Origin: Chthonomonas sp. UBA2362
GTDB taxonomy: Bacteria; Armatimonadota; Fimbriimonadia; Fimbriimonadales; Fimbriimonadaceae
Length of the DNA: 64,000 bases
Assembly: GCA_002344135.1 (NCBI GenBank)
Contig: DDTO01000006.1
Coordinates: 399,869-463,868, forward strand
Direction: 5' to 3'
Each line of letters begins with the position of its first letter. The first letter of the stretch is position 1. Position numbers and translations under genes: made by a program. This document shows positions 15,178 through 23,415 of the stretch, one piece after another. The notes below the pieces were generated by a model. The model was not told where the DNA came from, ran no database searches, and was given only the letters and a program-made list of their open reading frames with translations.

Positions 15178-15816
15178 ATGCGAGTCTTCGCGGATCGACG
15201 GGATGCAGGTCGGGCGCTGGCCAAGCGGTTGGCGGCGGAGGGGCCTTTCGACGTCGTCGTGGGCATGGCGCGCGGCGGGGTGATCGTTGCCGGGGAGGTC
15301 GCGAAGGCGCTCGCGGTGCCCCTGCAGGTGCTCGTGGTCCGCAAGATCGGCGCGCCGCGCAACCCTGAGTTAGCGATGGGGGCGGTGTCGGCCCACGAGG
15401 TCATCCTCGATGCCGGCGCCCAGGCTCGGTATCGGCTGGACGCCGCCGCCCTCGACGAAGCCATCCGGTGCGAGCGGGAGCGGCTGGAGGCCAGGGTTGC
15501 CCGGTATGGATCGGCGGACCTGGCCCTCGCCGGCCGGCGAGTCCTCCTGATCGACGACGGCCTCGCCACCGGCCTCACCGCCCGCGCGGCGATCCGCGAG
15601 TGCCTCGCCGCCGGGGCGAGGGAAGTGGTCTTCGCCGCGCCCGTCGGCCCGCCCGAGACGGCGGACGCCATCGCCGCCGAGGAGGGCGCGAAGGTGATCC
15701 TCGGCAAGCGGCCGATCAGTCTTCATGCGGTGGGGGCGTGGTACCGGGACTTCACCCAGACGACGGACGAAGAAGTCATGGGAGCCTTGAACGAGGCCGC
15801 CGACCGGTCATCATAG
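15178..15816 (+). CDS. Phosphoribosyltransferase family protein
   Basis: A 212-residue PRTase-fold protein. The PRPP-binding signature 'RRVLLIDDGLATGLTARAAI' is near residues 120-140, and 'VVVGMARGGVIVAGEVAKAL' with 'VRKIGAPRNPELAMGAVS' near residues 25-65 are typical of a group of predicted phosphoribosyltransferases often found alone or fused to hydrolases. The base or other acceptor is unknown. A TAGAAT about 20 bases upstream and the purine run GGCGGGGGG before the ATG may serve expression. Confidence 0.85.
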   Translation: MRVFADRRDAGRALAKRLAAEGPFDVVVGMARGGVIVAGEVAKALAVPLQVLVVRKIGAPRNPELAMGAVSAHEVILDAGAQARYRLDAAALDEAIRCERERLEARVARYGSADLALAGRRVLLIDDGLATGLTARAAIRECLAAGAREVVFAAPVGPPETADAIAAEEGAKVILGKRPISLHAVGAWYRDFTQTTDEEVMGALNEAADRSS

Positions 15817-15820
15817 CGAT

Positions 15821-16138
15821 GTGCTCGCTGCGCTCGTCCGGAAGATCGGCTCTTCGCGCCTCGTGTTGCCCGAGCCGCCGCTGGCGTGGATTCTGCTCGT
15901 GGTCGGGGTGCTCTTGGTCGCGATCGGCACCGCGGGCGTCTTGCGGGTTCGGCGTCGCATGGGGGAGGAGGCGGAAGGGATGCTCGGGCATCTGCTCATG
16001 CGAGGCCGCGGGACGCTTTCCTATCTGATTCACGACTACGACGGCCAAGACCGAGGGATCATCTTCCTGGGCTTGTTCGGCCGGGTGATCGGCGGGATCG
16101 TCATCGTCTGGGGCCTCGCCGGGCTCATCTGGCCGTAG
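15821..16138 (+). CDS. Small membrane protein of unknown function
   Basis: A 105-residue protein with two hydrophobic helices ('LAWILLVVGVLLVAIGTAGV' near residues 21-40 and 'FLGLFGRVIGGIVIVWGLAG' near the C-terminus) separated by a polar stretch. No family is recognised. The GTG start four bases after the phosphoribosyltransferase stop suggests coupling. Its 3' end overlaps the convergent ceramidase-like gene by 14 bases. Confidence 0.55.
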   Translation: MLAALVRKIGSSRLVLPEPPLAWILLVVGVLLVAIGTAGVLRVRRRMGEEAEGMLGHLLMRGRGTLSYLIHDYDGQDRGIIFLGLFGRVIGGIVIVWGLAGLIWP

Positions 16139-17318
16139 CGGCAAGCCGGCTCAAGGCCACCCGTCCGGCGTCGACGAGGCGATCCCCCAGGCCGGGCCCG
16201 TAGAACGAGAGCGTCGCCTCGTATCCCCCGCGACGGTAATCATCGGATTCGAGCACGTAGCCGATCCAGCCCCCGACGTGGCTGACAACCCAAACCGCCT
16301 CGAACCCCAGACCGAGCCCGAAGAGCCGGATGCGCTGGCCGAGAGACGAAGTGGGCTCGGCAGGGACGCCGACGATCGCGAGCTTCCCGATTCGGATGGC
16401 GAACACTTCTGCCGCGGCGGGCGCGAACCGGCGACTCACGTCTTCGGCAAGGGGAGCGGGCAGCCCGTATGAGCGCGGAAAGTCTGGATGCGGCGTGGCC
16501 GGCCCGAGGTCGATCGGCACCCGCGCGAAGCGGAAGGGCTCCGGTCGAAGTCGACGGGGAATCGCCCGAGCAAGGCCCGCCTGCACGGCGCTTGCGAACT
16601 TCTGGCAAGTCTCGTCAGGTGAGCCATCGGCGATCGGGGAAACGTCGCCGATGGCACCCGGGAGCACTGGCGCACCCACGGCCCGTGCCACCGCGCCGGT
16701 CCAATCGCCGCGGGCCCGGCGCTCGGTTGCCGGATAAACGGTCGCATGGGCCGCATACATGACGAGCAGAGCGCGCCCCGGTACCGAGAGAACCGAAGCC
16801 AAACTGTCGGGCAGGGCGCTGGGTCTCCGGGGTCGGTTGAGCGGAAGGCGGAACTCGAGCAGTTCGAGGGCCGGATAGCGGGCAGACGCAGTATCGAGAG
16901 CGAGCCTGACGCCGCGCGCAATCCGCTCGGCATACCAGTCCATCCACCTCCTGCGGAACGAAGCGATTCCGGGAATCGCCATCGTCATTCTCTCGTTGAG
17001 CATCTGACTGTCCGGCGCGCAGTGGGTGTGGGTGGCCACGAGGAAGAGGGGCAGATCCTCGGGTATGCGACTGCGAACCTCACGCGCGAGGCTTTCCGGA
17101 ACCGTGAGCATCTCCACCGTGACGATCGCCACCCGGCGCTCACCCGCGCCGAGGATGAGGGCTCGCGCCTCGAGGCGGTCCCCCCCTGATTCAGCAAGCG
17201 CGCCTCGACGTTCGGTGTATCCACCGAGTGGCAGCGGCTCGGGCGGCGTCAGGTCGATGGTGGCGGTTTGGACGAGGAGGAGTCGGGTCGTCAGGGTAAG
17301 AGCGAGGGCTGCGATCAC
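16125..17318 (-). CDS. Neutral/alkaline ceramidase-like exported protein
   Basis: A 397-residue protein with an N-terminal hydrophobic signal (VIAALALTLTTRLLLVQTA) and the layout of the neutral/alkaline non-lysosomal ceramidase N-terminal domain: 'IDLTPPEPLPLGGYTERRGA', 'LFLVATHTHCAPDSQM' (metal-binding His-x-His) and 'VMYAAHATVYPA'. Many bacterial members are small and not proven ceramidases. The GTG start overlaps the trpG stop as GTGA, so the two genes are translationally coupled, an odd pairing. The 3' end overlaps the convergent membrane-protein gene. Confidence 0.75.
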   Translation of the reverse strand: MIAALALTLTTRLLLVQTATIDLTPPEPLPLGGYTERRGALAESGGDRLEARALILGAGERRVAIVTVEMLTVPESLAREVRSRIPEDLPLFLVATHTHCAPDSQMLNERMTMAIPGIASFRRRWMDWYAERIARGVRLALDTASARYPALELLEFRLPLNRPRRPSALPDSLASVLSVPGRALLVMYAAHATVYPATERRARGDWTGAVARAVGAPVLPGAIGDVSPIADGSPDETCQKFASAVQAGLARAIPRRLRPEPFRFARVPIDLGPATPHPDFPRSYGLPAPLAEDVSRRFAPAAAEVFAIRIGKLAIVGVPAEPTSSLGQRIRLFGLGLGFEAVWVVSHVGGWIGYVLESDDYRRGGYEATLSFYGPGLGDRLVDAGRVALSRLAATAR

Positions 17319-17911
17319 CGGGAGGCGACCCGCTCGACGAAGTTGCGCACGATGGTCATGCCGTCCTCGGTGAGGACCGATTCGGGGTGAAACTGGACAC
17401 CCTCGATCGGCAGGGATTCGTGCCGCAGCCCCATGATCTCGCCATCGTCTTCGCTTGTGGCTGTTACGGCGAACCCGGGCGGCACTCCGTCCCTTTGCAC
17501 GACGAGCGAGTGGTAGCGAACCGCCCGGAAGGGGTTCGGCATCCCGGCGAAGAGCCCCCTGCCGTCGTGACGGACCATCGAGGTCTTCCCGTGCATGATG
17601 TTCGCGGCTTGCCGCACGGTTCCTCCACCGACCTGCCCGATCGCCTGAAGTCCCAGGCAAACGCCGAAGATCGGTGTTCCTGCCAGGCGTCCGCTCGGTT
17701 GAAGAGCCTCTTCGAGGACGCCGAGACAGATGCCCGATTGGTTCGGAGTACACGGTCCTGGCGAGAGCATGATGCCGCTCGGCTTCAGCGAGACGATGTC
17801 ATCGAGGTCGATCGCATTGTTGCGCCTGACGACGACCTGCGCCCCACACTGGCCGAGATACTGGGCTAAGTTATAGGTGAAGCTGTCGAAGTTGTCGATA
17901 AGCAAGATCAT
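17315..17911 (-). CDS. trpG: Anthranilate/aminodeoxychorismate synthase glutamine amidotransferase
   Basis: A 198-residue class I glutamine amidotransferase that supplies ammonia to anthranilate synthase (and possibly aminodeoxychorismate synthase). Motifs: 'LLIDNFDSFTYNLAQYLG', oxyanion block 'GIMLSPGPCTPNQSG', nucleophile Cys in 'PIFGVCLGLQAIGQ' and the His/Glu pair in 'GVQFHPESVLTEDG'. TrpE is encoded separately at 36069-37541, about 18 kb away, so trp genes are scattered. One copy of the dispersed palindromic repeat lies just upstream. It is coupled to the ceramidase-like gene downstream. Confidence 0.93.
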   Translation of the reverse strand: MILLIDNFDSFTYNLAQYLGQCGAQVVVRRNNAIDLDDIVSLKPSGIMLSPGPCTPNQSGICLGVLEEALQPSGRLAGTPIFGVCLGLQAIGQVGGGTVRQAANIMHGKTSMVRHDGRGLFAGMPNPFRAVRYHSLVVQRDGVPPGFAVTATSEDDGEIMGLRHESLPIEGVQFHPESVLTEDGMTIVRNFVERVASR

Positions 17912-17954
17912 GCCGTCGCTCGCTATATACCCGAGCGTGCGCTGTAAGGGTAAC

Positions 17955-18020
17955 CGGGGATGGTTCGTGCCCCCGGTTCCGGGCCGGTCTTTCCGCGGCG
18001 AGAGCCATCCGCGGACTACC
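17955..18020 (+). repeat. Single copy of the GGGATGG...CCATCC palindromic repeat
   Basis: This 66-base element (CCGGGGATGGTTCGTGCCCC through CCGCGG, GAGCCATCCGCGGACTACC) matches the units of the tandem array at 52961-53290. GGATGG and CCATCC can pair around a C/G-rich core. It fills the gap between kdsD and trpG. Confidence 0.85.
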
Positions 18021-18028
18021 GCGACCGG

Positions 18029-18988
18029 TCAGAGGATTCCGCTGCGAAGGAGGTCCTTCAGCATGAGCATGCCGACGACCCGGCCGTCTTCCACGACCGG
18101 CATCTCGCCGATCTTCTTGGGCAGATTCTGAAAGACTTCCACCGCTTCTGCGGCGAGCAGATCGGGTGCGATCGTAGTGACGCCGGTGACCATCAGATCG
18201 GACGCGACCGCGGCGAGGGAGCCTTCGCCTGCGAGCATGTGGCGGCGCAAGTCGCCGTCGCTTACGAAGCCCACGAGCCGACCTTCCTCGACAACGCAGG
18301 CCGCGCCTGCTCCGGCGTTCGTGATTGCGCGCATCACCTCCAAAACAGGAGCGTTCGGCGAAACGAGCGCCATGTCGGTGCCCGTCCGCATGACATCGCG
18401 AACAGTTAAGAGGAGTCTGCGCCCGAGCGCGCCGCTGGGATGGAACTTGGCGAAATCCTCGCTCTTGAAGCCGCGCCGTTCCATGACGGCCACCGCGAGC
18501 GCATCGCTGATCGCCATCATGACGGTCGTGCTCGTGGTCGGGGCGAGATTGTTGGGACAGGCTTCGCGCTCGACCGCCACGTCGAGTACCAGGTCGGCCA
18601 GTCGTGCCGCGCTGCTCTCGATGCGACCGGTGAGGGCGATCGTTCGTGCGCCGATCGCCTGGAAGGAAGGGAAGAGCCGGACAATTTCGTCCGTTTCCCC
18701 GCTGTAGGTATAGACAAGCACGACGTCGGCCGCCGTCACCATGCCGAGGTCGCCGTGAAGCGCTTCTGCGGCATGGAGGAAGAGGCTGGGCGTGCCTGTC
18801 GATGCGAATGTCGCAGCGGCTTTGCGGCCGACGTGGCCGGACTTGCCAACCCCGCACGGCACGACTCGGCCCATACTGACCGTGATCCAGTCGACGGCCT
18901 GGACGAACTCGGAGCCGAGCCGGTCGGCCAGCCGCCGAATCGCCTCCGCCTCTTCGCCGAGAACGCGCCGAAGGACCTCAAGGCTCAT
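18029..18988 (-). CDS. kdsD: Arabinose-5-phosphate isomerase (KpsF/GutQ family)
   Basis: A 319-residue sugar isomerase that converts ribulose 5-phosphate to arabinose 5-phosphate, the first step to KDO for lipopolysaccharide. The SIS domain (about 40-180) shows 'VVPCGVGKSGHVGRKAAATF', 'HAAEALHGDLGMV' and 'YSGETDEIVRL'; two CBS domains follow (about 205-319) with 'FVSDGDLRRHM' and 'MPVVEDGRVVGML'. The ATG at 18988 overlaps the preceding glycosidase-like gene (ATGA). Together with lpxB it supports a lipopolysaccharide-type outer membrane. Confidence 0.92.
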   Translation of the reverse strand: MSLEVLRRVLGEEAEAIRRLADRLGSEFVQAVDWITVSMGRVVPCGVGKSGHVGRKAAATFASTGTPSLFLHAAEALHGDLGMVTAADVVLVYTYSGETDEIVRLFPSFQAIGARTIALTGRIESSAARLADLVLDVAVEREACPNNLAPTTSTTVMMAISDALAVAVMERRGFKSEDFAKFHPSGALGRRLLLTVRDVMRTGTDMALVSPNAPVLEVMRAITNAGAGAACVVEEGRLVGFVSDGDLRRHMLAGEGSLAAVASDLMVTGVTTIAPDLLAAEAVEVFQNLPKKIGEMPVVEDGRVVGMLMLKDLLRSGIL

Positions 18989-20796
18989 TGCATGGGGAAT
19001 CCGATAGCCGCCGTCGCGCCTCCTCCGGAGGGGTCGGACACGATCACGCGCAGTTGATAGTTGTTGCTTGCCGCGTTCTTCGGAGCAGGCAGGTCGACGG
19101 TGAGGGTGTTTGAAACCTGATTGCCGGTCCCCGGCGTGGAAACGCCGGTTCCCAGGAAGTAGGTTGTCGGTTCTTCGTAAGCCTGCGGATTCAGGCCCGG
19201 AGCGGTGATGTCGCCGTTGAAGCCCGCGCTGGTGCCTCCGATCAAGTACCACATGAACGAAAGCGTCTCGCTGTCCTGGGCGATCACGGTGGCGGTGATT
19301 TGCGCACCCCCGGCCTGGGCAACTCCTGGGCCGGTGAGGGTCGCCTTGAAGGAGCACGAGATGCCTTGCGGGTCGTTGTCCGCGCCGAGGACGATCTGGG
19401 GGCAAGGGTTGGGGAAGCTGCCACCGTAGATCGCGGCGACGGCGTCGGTCGCTGCGAATCGAATGAACTGGTTTGCGCCGTTGTTCCAGGGCGGGTTGTA
19501 GAACGGCGTGAACTGGCCCGTGTAGGCCCAAGGTTCCAGCCAGGAGGCGACGAGTTTGGAGTTGTGCGGGGGGCCGTAGTTCAGCATGAACCCGCCCACG
19601 CTGCCCTTGCTCTTGGCGTCGGCGCTCGCGATGTACTGCGAGTAGCTGTTCGCATAGTTCTGCGCGTTGAGGGTGCTGTTGCATTCGAGCATGTACCCCT
19701 TGGAAGCGCCGTTCATGACCTGGTTGGGCATGTCGGGAGCTTGGATGTCATAGGAGTAATACTCGGTGATCGCCCAAGGTTTCGTCCACCCGCCCGAAGC
19801 CAGGCTTGCGGCCTGCGTGTTCAGGTAGCCCCCGCCTGCATGGAGCGCATCGAAGTGCCCGTAGAAGGTGTTGACTCCGAGCCAGTCCAGATTGGGCATC
19901 TGGGCTTGGATCGTGGCGACGAACCCCTCCGAGACCGAGGGCAGCGCCGTCATGATGGGCCGGACCTGGGCGGGAGTCGTTTGGAGCGCTTTGATCGTCG
20001 AGGCCAAATTGTTGACGGTGGAGAAGAAACCGGAGTCGACCTCGTTGCCCACGCAATAACCGATCACCCGCGAGAAGTTCGGGTCGCCTTGGATGAGGTT
20101 GACGAAGTCGGTCACGCGGCTGGTCGTCGCGCTGCCGTCGACGTAGACGCCGACCAGCACGTACATTCCGTGGGCTGCCGCATAGGCGAGCATGTCGGAC
20201 GTAAATTGAGCCTGGTAGGCGGGGCTACCGGGATTGGTGACTCCGCCGGAGTTCCAGGGAAGCCCATATAGGCGGATGCAGTTCGCGCCGAGGTTGGCGA
20301 TACCGGGATCGACGTAGGCCATCCATTGGCCGGGATTCACTTCGTCCAATTGCGTGTAGTCGAACCCGACACCCGCGATGAAGACCGACGTCGAGCCGAT
20401 CATGATCGTAGTGTCCGAGTCGTTCTCGACGAAGTGGACGTAGCCCGCCGGATTGCCATGAAGCTGGACCGTCTCGGCGCCGTCGGAAAAGTCGACGGGT
20501 ACTCTGGTTTGGCCGACGATGCCTCCTCCGCCTCCGATGAACTCGAACAGGAGAGCGACAGCGTCGCCCGGCACGTTCGGGATTTCGACGCTCTGCTCGA
20601 TGCGATGGGTCGTAGACGAGCGCAGCGGACGCCCTCCATGGGCAAGGGGCGTCAGTCGGTACTCCGTGGCGAATCGACGAACGTCGCCGGGTGAGGTGTA
20701 CTCGATCTTGACTCGGCCGACGATCGGCGAACGTCCACTGCCGCCACAGCCCGCCAGGCAACCCAGGACAGCCACCCATACCCAGCAATATCGCAT
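18985..20796 (-). CDS. Glycosidase-like lipoprotein (TIM-barrel)
   Basis: A 603-residue lipoprotein: signal with lipobox 'LAGC' (Cys17), a beta-rich N-terminal part to about 130, then a TIM-barrel region of clan GH-A style with 'ANCIRLYGLPWN', 'VIGYCVGNEVDSG' (likely acid/base Glu) and 'KPWAITEYYSYD' (likely nucleophile Glu), and 'WLGVNTFYGHFDALH'. The last 130 residues form an Ig-like beta domain. It resembles beta-glucan-active GH families such as GH72/GH5/GH2 barrels, but the exact family is not decided. CATACT lies seven bases before the ATG. Confidence 0.68.
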   Translation of the reverse strand: MRYCWVWVAVLGCLAGCGGSGRSPIVGRVKIEYTSPGDVRRFATEYRLTPLAHGGRPLRSSTTHRIEQSVEIPNVPGDAVALLFEFIGGGGGIVGQTRVPVDFSDGAETVQLHGNPAGYVHFVENDSDTTIMIGSTSVFIAGVGFDYTQLDEVNPGQWMAYVDPGIANLGANCIRLYGLPWNSGGVTNPGSPAYQAQFTSDMLAYAAAHGMYVLVGVYVDGSATTSRVTDFVNLIQGDPNFSRVIGYCVGNEVDSGFFSTVNNLASTIKALQTTPAQVRPIMTALPSVSEGFVATIQAQMPNLDWLGVNTFYGHFDALHAGGGYLNTQAASLASGGWTKPWAITEYYSYDIQAPDMPNQVMNGASKGYMLECNSTLNAQNYANSYSQYIASADAKSKGSVGGFMLNYGPPHNSKLVASWLEPWAYTGQFTPFYNPPWNNGANQFIRFAATDAVAAIYGGSFPNPCPQIVLGADNDPQGISCSFKATLTGPGVAQAGGAQITATVIAQDSETLSFMWYLIGGTSAGFNGDITAPGLNPQAYEEPTTYFLGTGVSTPGTGNQVSNTLTVDLPAPKNAASNNYQLRVIVSDPSGGGATAAIGFPMQ

Positions 20797-20814
20797 GGGT
20801 TTAAGTATGCCGAA

Positions 20815-21525
20815 TTACCCGCCGCTCTTTAGGCTGACCAGTTCCAGTTCGAACACCAGGGTGGCCTTGGGAGGGATCGGTCCCCGACCTTGCTCGCCGT
20901 AGGCGAGTTCGTAGGGAATCGTGACCTTTCGCCGGCCGCCCACTTTGAGGCCGATGAGTCCATCGGTGAACCCCTTGATGAGACCGGTCTTCCCGATCTC
21001 GACGGCAAGGGGTTGACCGCGGTCCTTGCTGCTATCGAACTTCTCCCCGTTGAGGAAGGTGCCGGTGTAATGCACTTCGATCTTGTCGCCCATCTTGGCG
21101 CCTTCGCCTTGTCCCACGGCCAATTCTTCGATTTCGATCATCGGTGGAGCTCCTTTCTTTCGAACATGCAGCAGCTCGATCTCGAAGATGAGCGTGCTTT
21201 TGGCGGGGATCGGTCCAACGCTTTGGTCGCCGTAGCCCAGATCGGGCGGAATACACAGCACGCGCTTGCCCCCGACTTTCATTCCCTTGACACCTTCGTC
21301 CCAGCCCTTGATGACTTGGCCCGCGCCAAGATCGAAGGTAAACGGCGAGCGCCCTTTCTCGTAGGTCTCGTCGAAGACCTTGCCGTCGGACTGAAGGCTG
21401 CCCCGATACATAACGGTGACGGTGTCCCCGGCTTGGGCAACGGCCCCCTTGCCCAGTCGCATGTCGATGGACTGAAGAGGCGCGAGCGTGGCGGCGACCA
21501 AAACGGCGAGCGGGAACGTGATCAT
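20815..21525 (-). CDS. Exported tandem FKBP-type peptidyl-prolyl isomerase
   Basis: A 236-residue protein with a signal peptide (residues 1-18) and two complete FKBP domains at about 25-112 and 125-232. Each has the 'V.V.Y.G.L.DGK.FD' opening ('VTVMYRGSLQSDGKVFDETY' and 'IEVHYTGTFLNGEKFDSS'), 'VIKGWDEGVKGMKVGGKR' or 'LIKGFTDGLIGLKVGGRR', and 'GYGDQSVGPIPAKSTLIFEI' or the equivalent 'AYGEQGRGPIPPKATLVFEL'. It should catalyse proline isomerisation in protein folding in the periplasm. TAGAGT lies seven bases upstream of the ATG. Confidence 0.93.
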   Translation of the reverse strand: MITFPLAVLVAATLAPLQSIDMRLGKGAVAQAGDTVTVMYRGSLQSDGKVFDETYEKGRSPFTFDLGAGQVIKGWDEGVKGMKVGGKRVLCIPPDLGYGDQSVGPIPAKSTLIFEIELLHVRKKGAPPMIEIEELAVGQGEGAKMGDKIEVHYTGTFLNGEKFDSSKDRGQPLAVEIGKTGLIKGFTDGLIGLKVGGRRKVTIPYELAYGEQGRGPIPPKATLVFELELVSLKSGG

Positions 21526-21625
21526 CCTGGCTACTCTACCCGTGGCGAGGGCCGGCGGCCAGGCAATCCTGCGGATCGAGCAGCGATCGCGGATATGGAA
21601 TGGAACTTGCCAGAGGTGACACGAC

Positions 21626-23341
21626 TTGCGTAACCGAGTATTTCTCTGCGCTTTCGTGCTGGCGGCGATTCAGGCTGCCGGCGCGCAAGCCTACGTTCAG
21701 GGCGAAGTGATCGTCAAGTTTCGCGACTCGTTTCCGTTCCGGGCCGCCCAAGTGGCGTCCCTGCCCGGCGCGAGACTGGCCCAGGAGAACCCATCGCTCG
21801 GGGTCGGATTGGTCACGCTGTCGGGCAGCGTGGGCGTACATCAGGCGATCGCCTATTACCGGTCGCTTCCGAACGTCGAGTATGCAGAGCCGAACTATGT
21901 CGCTCGGGCGACGCACGTCCCGAACGATCCGAGCTACTCCCAGCAGTACGGGCTGGCGAAGATGAACTGCCCGGCCGCCTGGGATCTCACCACCGGCGAT
22001 CCGGGAGTCGTGATCGCGATCGTCGACACCGGCGTGCAACTGAACCATCCCGACCTGGCCGCCAAGATCGTGCCGGGCTACGATTTCGTGAACGGTGATA
22101 CCTCGGCCGACGACGACGAGGGTCACGGCACGCACTGCGCTGGCATCGCCGCGGCCGTCACCAACAACGGGGTCGGCATCGCGGGAGTGGGTTATCAGTG
22201 CAAGATTATGCCGGTAAAGGTACTCGATTCGCAGGGGAGTGGGAGTTACGCCGACGTCGCCGCGGGGATCACTTGGGCAGCCGACAACGGAGCGAAAGTG
22301 ATCTCGCTCAGCTTGGGCGGTCCGAGTTCGAGTGCGACCCTGCAGTCCGCCATCGACTACGCGTGGAATCGGGGAATCGTGGTCGTCGCCGCTGCCGGCA
22401 ACAGCAATACGAGCGCGCCTTCGTATCCGGCTTACTACGCCAATGCGATAGCCGTGGGCTCGACCGACCAAACCGACCAGCGGTCCCCCTTCAGCAACTT
22501 CGGTTCATGGGTCGATGTCGCGGCCCCGGGCAGCCAGATTTACAGTACCTACGTCGGCGGAGGCTACCAATCGCTGAGCGGTACTTCCATGGCCTGTCCG
22601 GCGGTCGCGGGATTGGCAGGGCTCGCCTGGTCACGCGGAGGAGGCTCGGTAACTCACGGCTCGATCCGCAACGCCATCGAATCAACCTGCGACAATGTCG
22701 GCAACTGGGTTGCCAATGGCCGCGTCAACGCGGCCGCGGCGGTGGCGGCAGTCGGTGGAGGTGGCCCGGCGTCGCTGCGGAGTCTGACCTTGAACTCCAA
22801 CTCGGTTTTCGGCGGCAATCCGGTGAGCGGCACCGTTGCCCTGAGCGGTCCGGCCCCGAGCGGTGGCTTCGTCGTCAGTCTCTCCTGCACGAGCGATCGA
22901 GCGGTGGTCCCTGCCGCGGTGACCGTGCCCCAGGGGCAGTCCTCGGCGGTGTTCACGATCACGACGAGTTCGGTCAGCTCGGATGTCTCGGCGACGATTC
23001 GCGCGACCAGCGGTTCGGTCACTAAGAGCGCGAACCTCCTGGTTCGGGCGCCGATGGTGCTCGCATCCTATGTCTTGACTCGGACGTGGGCACGAGGGCT
23101 GTCGACGATCGGCGGGCGGGTCACCCTGACCAACACCGCGCCGGCCGGGGGCGTGGTTGTCAGTCTGTCCAGTTCGAATTCCGCTGCGGTGCGGGTTCCG
23201 ACCACAGTCTTGATTCGGGCCGGGCAGCGCAGCGCGTCGTTCAGCATCTACACGCGCCGCGTCGGGGCTACGACCGACGTCGTCCTCAGCGCTTCTTATG
23301 CTGGGGTGACGAAGAGGGCCAACTTGCGCGTCGTCCGTTAG
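21626..23341 (+). CDS. Secreted subtilisin-like serine protease (S8) with two Ig-like C-terminal domains
   Basis: A 571-residue protease. It has a signal peptide, an N-terminal propeptide ('GEVIVKFRD', residues about 25-95) and a catalytic S8 domain with Asp134 ('AIVDTGVQLNHPDL'), His167 ('GHGTHCAGIAA') and Ser321 ('SGTSMACPAVAGLAG'). Two similar beta domains of about 85 residues follow, beginning 'LTLNSNSVFGGNPVSGTV' and 'YVLTRTWARGLSTIGGRV', each ending in 'SANLLV' or 'RANLRV'. The start is TTG with AGAGGTGA seven bases upstream. It should be a secreted, calcium-type broad protease. A strong terminator follows. Confidence 0.92.
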   Translation: MRNRVFLCAFVLAAIQAAGAQAYVQGEVIVKFRDSFPFRAAQVASLPGARLAQENPSLGVGLVTLSGSVGVHQAIAYYRSLPNVEYAEPNYVARATHVPNDPSYSQQYGLAKMNCPAAWDLTTGDPGVVIAIVDTGVQLNHPDLAAKIVPGYDFVNGDTSADDDEGHGTHCAGIAAAVTNNGVGIAGVGYQCKIMPVKVLDSQGSGSYADVAAGITWAADNGAKVISLSLGGPSSSATLQSAIDYAWNRGIVVVAAAGNSNTSAPSYPAYYANAIAVGSTDQTDQRSPFSNFGSWVDVAAPGSQIYSTYVGGGYQSLSGTSMACPAVAGLAGLAWSRGGGSVTHGSIRNAIESTCDNVGNWVANGRVNAAAAVAAVGGGGPASLRSLTLNSNSVFGGNPVSGTVALSGPAPSGGFVVSLSCTSDRAVVPAAVTVPQGQSSAVFTITTSSVSSDVSATIRATSGSVTKSANLLVRAPMVLASYVLTRTWARGLSTIGGRVTLTNTAPAGGVVVSLSSSNSAAVRVPTTVLIRAGQRSASFSIYTRRVGATTDVVLSASYAGVTKRANLRVVR

Positions 23342-23367
23342 GAGTTGCTCCCCGGAGACGAGAAGAA

Positions 23368-23390
23368 GGGCGCCCCTCGGGGCGCCCTTT
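23368..23390 (+). terminator. Bidirectional rho-independent terminator
   Basis: GGGCGCCCC, loop TC, GGGGCGCCC followed by TTTCT, with AGAAGAA on the other side. The nine-pair stem lies between the convergent subtilisin and dockerin-tail genes and can stop both. Confidence 0.85.
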
Positions 23391-23415
23391 CTGCTGTTGC
23401 TTGTCAGCGTCTCGT